From assembly GCF_023715245.1 (NCBI RefSeq), contig NZ_JAMBNV010000002.1, positions 62,001 through 126,000 on the forward strand: a DNA stretch of 64,000 nt. Reading direction: 5' to 3'. The first letter of the stretch is position 1; each line of letters opens with the position of its first letter. The translations under genes were made by a program, and so were the position numbers. The notes below the pieces were generated by a model. It worked only from the letters and a program-made list of their open reading frames with translations, had not been told where the DNA came from and did not search any database. Positions 59,484 through 64,000 of the stretch are shown here, piece by piece. The DNA comes from Sporosarcina luteola (lineage in GTDB: Bacteria; Bacillota; Bacilli; Bacillales_A; Planococcaceae).

Positions 59484-60341
59484 TCAACGGTTCAAATCTT
59501 GAGTTCCAAGACTATGTTCGTTCGGCATTTCAGGCATCAACGGTACTGGAAACCCTTTAGGAGGGTCAACCACAGCAAACGTTTCGGGATTTCTACTTGG
59601 GGTTTGTCCTTGAAGAATTTCGCCTATGCGGGTAGGGTCTAGCCTAAAGTTGAACTGTATATGATGGAAACCCATCTCTACATACTTTCTACATTCAGGA
59701 TACTTGTTTATATCATAATTAGGAATTGGGAGTATCTTGCCCCAATCAACGCCCAACGTCTCCAAAGCTTTAGCAAAAGCATTTTGATGTGCGTTATCGC
59801 GAACGATAAGAAAAGCTAGCGTTTCGCGGAATGTTTTATTTGAACTCATTTCGTAAATACGTGTTTTTTGGAGTACACCTGTTGATTCGAGTACCAAATT
59901 GTCGAGTAAATCAGCGATGAGGTTTCCATGAGCATACACCCAAGAACCATTCCAAGGATTGCCTCCAGCGTCGACTGGTAGAGAAGATTGAGCGCCAATA
60001 ATATAATGATGTGGATTTGCATGTCTAGTGGCATCATTCAATGGGGCTTGATCGACACCGGCGTTTCCTGGCGCTGCAGAATGGCCTGAGTCATTTAATA
60101 GCTGATTTATTGTATTTTGAACTAGTTCGACGTGCGCAATCTCTTCCAAGAAAACGCCACGGAGCAAATCTCGATATTGTGTATCTTTCCCCCGAAAATT
60201 GGAGCTTTGGAAAAAGTATTGCATCATCGTTCTCATCTCACCGTAATGACCGCCTAATATTTCTTGTAATACTCTTGCTGCTTCCGGGTCTGGTTTATCA
60301 GGAGTGATAATATTAATTAGCTCTTCCTTGTAGTAGTACAA
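59484..60341 (-). CDS. Manganese catalase (YdbD/CotJC family)
   Basis: A 285-aa non-haem dimanganese catalase. Ligand-bearing helices are GGHYGEMRTMMQYFFQS (Glu ~35), FLEEIAHVELVQNTIN (Glu/His ~67-70), NLVLESTGVLQ and LIVRDNAHQNAF with the second His. It disproportionates H2O2. A Pro-rich tail (PPKGFPVPLMPEMP) is typical. Start TTG 60341 with AAAGGA upstream. Own terminator. Confidence 0.93.
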   Translation of the reverse strand: MYYYKEELINIITPDKPDPEAARVLQEILGGHYGEMRTMMQYFFQSSNFRGKDTQYRDLLRGVFLEEIAHVELVQNTINQLLNDSGHSAAPGNAGVDQAPLNDATRHANPHHYIIGAQSSLPVDAGGNPWNGSWVYAHGNLIADLLDNLVLESTGVLQKTRIYEMSSNKTFRETLAFLIVRDNAHQNAFAKALETLGVDWGKILPIPNYDINKYPECRKYVEMGFHHIQFNFRLDPTRIGEILQGQTPSRNPETFAVVDPPKGFPVPLMPEMPNEHSLGTQDLNR

Positions 60342-60449
60342 ACTGATCCAATCCTTTCAACTATTTTCTAAGGATTAGACTGTCCTTCATAATGAAAATT
60401 ATGCGTTAATAAGGGAATATGCTGTAAGGCAATCACTAAAATCGAACAA

Positions 60450-60486
60450 ATAAAAGTAGCGCCTCCTTTTACGGAGACGCTTTTTC
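60450..60486 (-). terminator. Probable terminator of the 60525 membrane-protein gene
   Basis: Stem agcgcctcc / ggagacgct, loop ttttac; T-rich on both strands. Confidence 0.6.
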
Positions 60487-60524
60487 TAGGTTGAAACAAA
60501 TAGGGCTTTGCAGATGAACGATGT

Positions 60525-60809
60525 TCATTTAAGCAAACTGCCAACAATTATAATAGAGCCAATTATGACCATCAATAAAGCAGTAAGGAGTAGTGATACT
60601 ATACTTCTAGATATGGATTTCCATTCTCTCATGTCCTTCAATCCTACAAGTCCGAGGAAAAAGACAACTAATGTTACGCCAAAAACGATATTCAACGGAT
60701 GGGTGCCTGTCATTTGAAACAGTTTAAAGATAGAAGGAGTAAAAATCGTAAATAAAAATAGTGGAATGCAAAGCAGTGCACCTATAAATGACCATACATT
60801 TACATTCAT
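60525..60809 (-). CDS. Small polytopic membrane protein
   Basis: A 94-aa protein with three helices (FIGALLCIPLFLFTIF, LNIVFGVTLVVFFLGLVGL, SIVSLLLTALLMVIIGSIIIVG). No family recognised. AGGAG lies ~12 bases upstream of the ATG. It is 26 bases downstream of the S66 peptidase gene and may be cotranscribed. Confidence 0.65.
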   Translation of the reverse strand: MNVNVWSFIGALLCIPLFLFTIFTPSIFKLFQMTGTHPLNIVFGVTLVVFFLGLVGLKDMREWKSISRSIVSLLLTALLMVIIGSIIIVGSLLK

Positions 60810-60835
60810 TAAAACGAATACTCCTCCCTTACACC

Positions 60836-61801
60836 TTAAAACCTCACAAGTTTCAATGATCCTTTCTCCGCAGCAATCTGCACTTCTCCGCCAATCGGAA
60901 ATGTAAACATTGGCTGCGTATGGCCGAAATCCACGTCATATAGAACTGGAATCGTTTTCAACATGGGATGCTTATCAAGAATGAACAGCAATTGCTCCTC
61001 CGTTATCTTTGACGCTCGTTGAAATCTGCCGATGACGAGGGCCTTTATGGATTGCGCATTTTGCAGTAATGACGTCAAATCTCTGGCGAACGTTTCGGGA
61101 ATTGTCATTTCATCGTCTTCGATAAAAAGAATCGCATTTTCGATAATTGGCATGTACTTTGTTCCTTGCAGCAAATTCAATGTGCATAAATTGCCGCCCC
61201 ATAGCTCGCCGCTTACTGTCCCCTCGTTATATGTCTTCCAAACCGTGTTCTCAAAGACACGGTTTTCCTGATCCAAATACCATGCATCGTCGCTCCAGTG
61301 TTCAGACGGCTTCAACTCGAACGGTTCATTCTGCATGAGACATTGCTTAAAGAAATGTGTTTGGTATTCCTGCGCCTTTCGCATTTGAAAGCTCGAGAAA
61401 TGTGGCCCTGAATACGTGACCATTCCGGTCTGCGTCGATATTGCTGTCCCGATTGCCGTAATATCGCTGTATCCGCAAAACACTTTCGGGTTCTTTTTAA
61501 TTAATTCGTAATCAATGTAAGGAAGGAGTTCATTTGAATTAAAACCGCCAATGACCGTCAAAATGCCTTTTACATTTTTATCGGCAAATGCATCATGTAA
61601 AGCCTCGACCCTTTGCTGAATGGAAGTGGAGTTTTGAAGGTTTTTGTCGAAAACATGTTTACCGAATGAAATGACAAAGCCTAAGTTCTCTAATCGTTCC
61701 TTTGCAGTTTGAACGCCTTCATCGGATAGAATGCTTGCACTTCGACTCGGAGCGATGATCCGAATTTCATCTCCTTTCTTTAATTTGTTTGGTATTATCA
61801 T
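60836..61801 (-). CDS. S66 family peptidase (LD-carboxypeptidase/MccF-like)
   Basis: A 321-aa S66 serine peptidase. The nucleophile Ser is in FCGYSDITA (~113), the catalytic Glu in SGELWGGNL (~210) and the His in VDFGHTQPMF (~293). N-terminal KKGDEIRIIAPSRSAS is typical. The length fits the MccF branch (self-immunity against microcin C-like Trojan-horse nucleotides) more than LdcA. Cytoplasmic: no signal peptide. Confidence 0.9.
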   Translation of the reverse strand: MIIPNKLKKGDEIRIIAPSRSASILSDEGVQTAKERLENLGFVISFGKHVFDKNLQNSTSIQQRVEALHDAFADKNVKGILTVIGGFNSNELLPYIDYELIKKNPKVFCGYSDITAIGTAISTQTGMVTYSGPHFSSFQMRKAQEYQTHFFKQCLMQNEPFELKPSEHWSDDAWYLDQENRVFENTVWKTYNEGTVSGELWGGNLCTLNLLQGTKYMPIIENAILFIEDDEMTIPETFARDLTSLLQNAQSIKALVIGRFQRASKITEEQLLFILDKHPMLKTIPVLYDVDFGHTQPMFTFPIGGEVQIAAEKGSLKLVRF

Positions 61802-61819
61802 CGTAATCCCTTCTTCCCT

Positions 61820-62275
61820 TTACTGAATCTCTAACCTAAGCCGAATCATATCGATGCATTGAATGCCGTTCTCCATGATGATCTCGTCATAATGCTGTAT
61901 GAAGAAGTCTTTGATCACATCCGAAATACGAAATCCGCATTTTTGATAGAGCGCAAGCTGACCTATGCTTGAATTTCCCGTTCCGATTTCGATCCATTCA
62001 TAGCCGCTGCTTTTCGCGACCTTGATTGCTTCTTGTAGTAATTTCTTGCCGATCCCTTGTCCTTGCCTATCTCCACGGACTGCTATGTTTGTAATCTCCA
62101 CTGTAACTTCGGACAATGGAACTATCACAAAGACTCCAATTATGTCTTCGTTCTCCTTATATACATAACATTCGCCATCTGTTATGTACGCTTCTACGAG
62201 TTCATAAGAAGGATCGGCGAGTAGAAGTAAGTCATATGGTGGTATTTCATGACGCTGCAATTTTATTATCTTCAT
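61820..62275 (-). CDS. GNAT-family N-acetyltransferase
   Basis: A 151-aa GCN5-related acetyltransferase. Acetyl-CoA binding motif A is VRGDRQGQGIGKKLL (R/QxxGxG/A) at ~70-85; ALYQKCGFRISDV is the C-terminal motif B. Substrate unknown. The AGGAG ribosome site lies within a unit of array I. Confidence 0.88.
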   Translation of the reverse strand: MKIIKLQRHEIPPYDLLLLADPSYELVEAYITDGECYVYKENEDIIGVFVIVPLSEVTVEITNIAVRGDRQGQGIGKKLLQEAIKVAKSSGYEWIEIGTGNSSIGQLALYQKCGFRISDVIKDFFIQHYDEIIMENGIQCIDMIRLRLEIQ

Positions 62276-62276
62276 T

Positions 62277-62349
62277 CAATCGATAACTCCTGTTTTCAAT
62301 AGATATTCTCTGCTATCCAATAGATATCTCCTTTTATTCAATAGATAAC
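62277..62349. repeat. Phased array I: 4 units, 20/21-base period, core caatagata
   Basis: Cores at 62277 (caatcgataac), 62297, 62318 and 62339, with spacings of 20, 21 and 21. The last core encodes the final residues of the minus-strand Nudix protein (stop 62334-62336), and the first lies 2 bases upstream of the GNAT start. Both genes are minus strand. Confidence 0.8.
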
Positions 62350-62837
62350 CCCTGGACACTTCTTGCCGCGTTCAAAATTTCATCAAAACCCTTCTGCCAT
62401 CCCTTATGGTAATGAGCCGCCTCTTCCGGCCGAATCAGCATCCGCTCCGATGATTCGAACGCCGCGTCAAACGGCAGAAGTTCTGTAATATCCATTCGAT
62501 AAAATACTTGATACCCCACTTTCGGATAGGGGCTGGATGAATTCCATAACGGATTTTCTTCATGGCTCACTTCAATGGCACCTACGTGTGTGCAATCACC
62601 CGCCACATATGCCTCCTCCATTACTTCGCGACAGACGCAAGCTTCCGCTGTTTCACCCGCTTCGATATGACCTCCGGGAAAATCCCAACCGCGGTCATTC
62701 AAGTTAACCATGAGCAGTTTACCTTCATAAAAACAAATAGCATGGACGCTTGTTATCAGTTCTCGATCCGGCATCAAATCCTGAATCCACGTAAGCCTCA
62801 ACTGATGTCCACCCCAATTAACATGAGTAACTGTCAT
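62334..62837 (-). CDS. Nudix hydrolase
   Basis: A 167-aa Nudix protein. The Nudix box is GGHIEAGETAEACVCREVMEE (Gx5Ex7REUxEE), at ~residues 55-75. It hydrolyses nucleoside diphosphate-linked substrates; which one is unknown. ATG 62837 has GAGGG six bases upstream. One of two Nudix genes within 2 kb. Confidence 0.9.
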   Translation of the reverse strand: MTVTHVNWGGHQLRLTWIQDLMPDRELITSVHAICFYEGKLLMVNLNDRGWDFPGGHIEAGETAEACVCREVMEEAYVAGDCTHVGAIEVSHEENPLWNSSSPYPKVGYQVFYRMDITELLPFDAAFESSERMLIRPEEAAHYHKGWQKGFDEILNAARSVQGLSIE

Positions 62838-62846
62838 AGCCATCCC

Positions 62847-63563
62847 TCATTTCCCTACAGAATACCCTTCAAATAATCTTCCGCCATATGGTGCTAACAC
62901 TTCATCTGTTAGTTCGATGATTCCTTCACGATTGCCAGTCTTATAAAATGAATGAAATGCTTCCACAAATCGATCGGCAAAGTCTTCATCATACTCTTTC
63001 AGTGCCCGCACGATCCATTTGGAGGCGCCAATCCACTGCCCGTTCGTCCGGAGTACAAATTCATGAATCGCTTCGGCGAGTGTATTTGCGATGAAAAGTG
63101 CATCTGTCTCATTTTGTGTTCCTATTAAATCACCAAGCGCATCTGTCAGCATGTACCGCTTCGTCAACAATGTCTGGTCCGACCAAGGGGCTGGTCCTGC
63201 ATTTAACAACTCGGCAGCTTCGTTTTTAATCGTTGATAATATACCGGTGTCCCTCAAAACAATTCCCTCCGCTACCATTCGCGGCAAGCTAGGACGCGCT
63301 CGTTCCGCATCACTTCGAAAATAGGTTTGATAGGAAGTTAAAGAATGTACGAATACTTCAATTGGCCAGCCATATTCAATAAGTGTTTCACGGTAGGCCA
63401 CTTCAATTTGGTTGTCAAAAATCACTATATCCAGATCCGATGTAGGAGTTTCTTCTCCCCTGACAACGCTTCCCGCGAGGACTGCAGCCTGGCAACGAGG
63501 GAAGTATTCATCGACAAATCGTTTGGCTGCGAATGGTGCTCTCATTCGTTTCATTCGTTTCAT
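62847..63563 (-). CDS. Nucleotidyltransferase-domain protein
   Basis: A 238-aa protein with the minimal nucleotidyltransferase motif LAGSVVRGEETPTSDLDIVIF (GS ... DxD, ~28-48), in which the two Asp bind Mg, and a helical C-terminal domain (TKRYMLTDALGDLIGTQ, LAEAIHEFVLRTNGQWIGAS). Similar proteins include aminoglycoside adenylyltransferase-like and unknown enzymes. ATG 63563 with TTGGAGGAAC upstream. Between two Nudix genes, probably one operon. Confidence 0.82.
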   Translation of the reverse strand: MKRMKRMRAPFAAKRFVDEYFPRCQAAVLAGSVVRGEETPTSDLDIVIFDNQIEVAYRETLIEYGWPIEVFVHSLTSYQTYFRSDAERARPSLPRMVAEGIVLRDTGILSTIKNEAAELLNAGPAPWSDQTLLTKRYMLTDALGDLIGTQNETDALFIANTLAEAIHEFVLRTNGQWIGASKWIVRALKEYDEDFADRFVEAFHSFYKTGNREGIIELTDEVLAPYGGRLFEGYSVGK

Positions 63564-63584
63564 TCCTAGTTCCTCCAACTATTT

Positions 63585-63986
63585 TCAAATTTCCATTCGG
63601 TCAACTATTATTTTCACAATCTCTATTGGTCGAACATCCAACGCTATTAGCTCGGCAATCGGTATCCACTTCGGCTCATATAATCCACGGTTACAGCTCT
63701 CATCGTACTCTTCGCCTTGTCCTGTCCCAAATTCCCCGCCGACAATCTCTGCTAAGAAATAGTATTGCTTTCCATTGAATTCAACGATTCCCAGATGTTC
63801 TTTTATCTCAATATGAACACCTAGCTCCTCAAACGCTTCCCGAATTGTTGCTTGCTCAGGACTTTCGTCAACTTCAATTCCACCGCCCGGAAAGACATAA
63901 TATTCCTCACCGCCAAGATTCCTCTTAATAACCGCGACCTTATCCTTCTCAATAATAACGGAAGATCCTCGATTTCTTGGCTGCAC
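63585..63986 (-). CDS. Nudix hydrolase, start possibly outside the window
   Basis: At least 133 aa. The Nudix box is GGGIEVDESPEQATIREAFEE (~34-54), with YYVFPGGG typical of the MutT branch. GTG 63986 is a possible start, but the frame stays open to the window edge, so a few more residues may lie beyond 64000. Confidence 0.85.
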   Translation of the reverse strand: MQPRNRGSSVIIEKDKVAVIKRNLGGEEYYVFPGGGIEVDESPEQATIREAFEELGVHIEIKEHLGIVEFNGKQYYFLAEIVGGEFGTGQGEEYDESCNRGLYEPKWIPIAELIALDVRPIEIVKIIVDRMEI

Positions 63987-64000
63987 AACTTCACTTCTTG

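Noticed and set aside
1..64000. tRNA, rRNA, insertion sequences, prophage or origin features
   Set aside because: None seen: no cloverleaf-like sequence, no transposase or integrase gene, no DnaA-box cluster.

Overview
The window reads as chromosomal DNA of a low-to-mid GC, endospore-former-type Firmicute, most likely Planococcaceae (a Sporosarcina-like bacterium). This is inferred from gene families and order: yclNOPQ, niaP, hflX, sigV-rsiV, yuaF-floT, ykaA-pit, yeeN, a PBP4a-type carboxypeptidase, strong AGGAGG-type ribosome sites and intrinsic terminators with long T runs. No rRNA, tRNA, phage, transposase or CRISPR locus was seen. About 67 protein genes are called, including two short membrane proteins of 45 and 32 residues.

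Layout. 1-5 kb: a BmrA-like ABC exporter after a five-gene minus-strand operon (unknown 115-aa protein, kinase-like protein, cysteine-free uracil-DNA glycosylase, P-loop kinase-like protein, anchored unknown). 5-13 kb: lipoprotein, NiaP niacin transporter with a NiaR-like operator, an unusual FapA-like protein, the Fur-controlled yclNOPQ siderophore importer and a Met-rich lipoprotein. 13-24 kb: ABC exporter, HflX, PutP, a DUF2188-type gene cut by an in-frame amber codon, acyl-CoA synthetase, YerD-like glutamate synthase, NfrA-type oxidoreductase. 24-37 kb: methyltransferase, an AT-rich patch, Dph6-like ligase, sigV-rsiV, DinB protein, PCYCGC lipoprotein, HIT, FumC, HD-GYP, a MacB-type ABC pair and a NERD nuclease-related gene. 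37-50 kb: YuaF-FloT with a SigW-type promoter, YkaA-Pit, cold-shock protein, MMPL transporter, pentapeptide protein, RlmA-like methyltransferase, CAP protein, zinc alcohol dehydrogenase, SodC. 50-64 kb: purC, a metallochaperone / P-type ATPase / Crp-Fnr operon with an FNR-type box at -41.5, YeeN, PBP4a, two small stress or resistance-like proteins, Mn catalase, S66 peptidase, GNAT, two Nudix proteins and a nucleotidyltransferase.

The most striking signal is not a gene. Nine intergenic arrays (1777, 23694, 29975, 35714, 37087, 45462, 49856, 53760, 62277) each hold 4-8 units with a strict 20- or 21-base period. Half of each unit is a conserved 8-15 base word and the other half varies. There are six different words, yet all arrays share period, unit number, uniform unit direction and position: each lies between two co-directional genes and abuts the 3' end, or the terminator, of the upstream gene. 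The period equals two turns of B-DNA. I know of no described system that matches, though I could not search. A second dispersed element, a modular multi-hairpin sequence, occurs at 15.2 kb and 48.9 kb.
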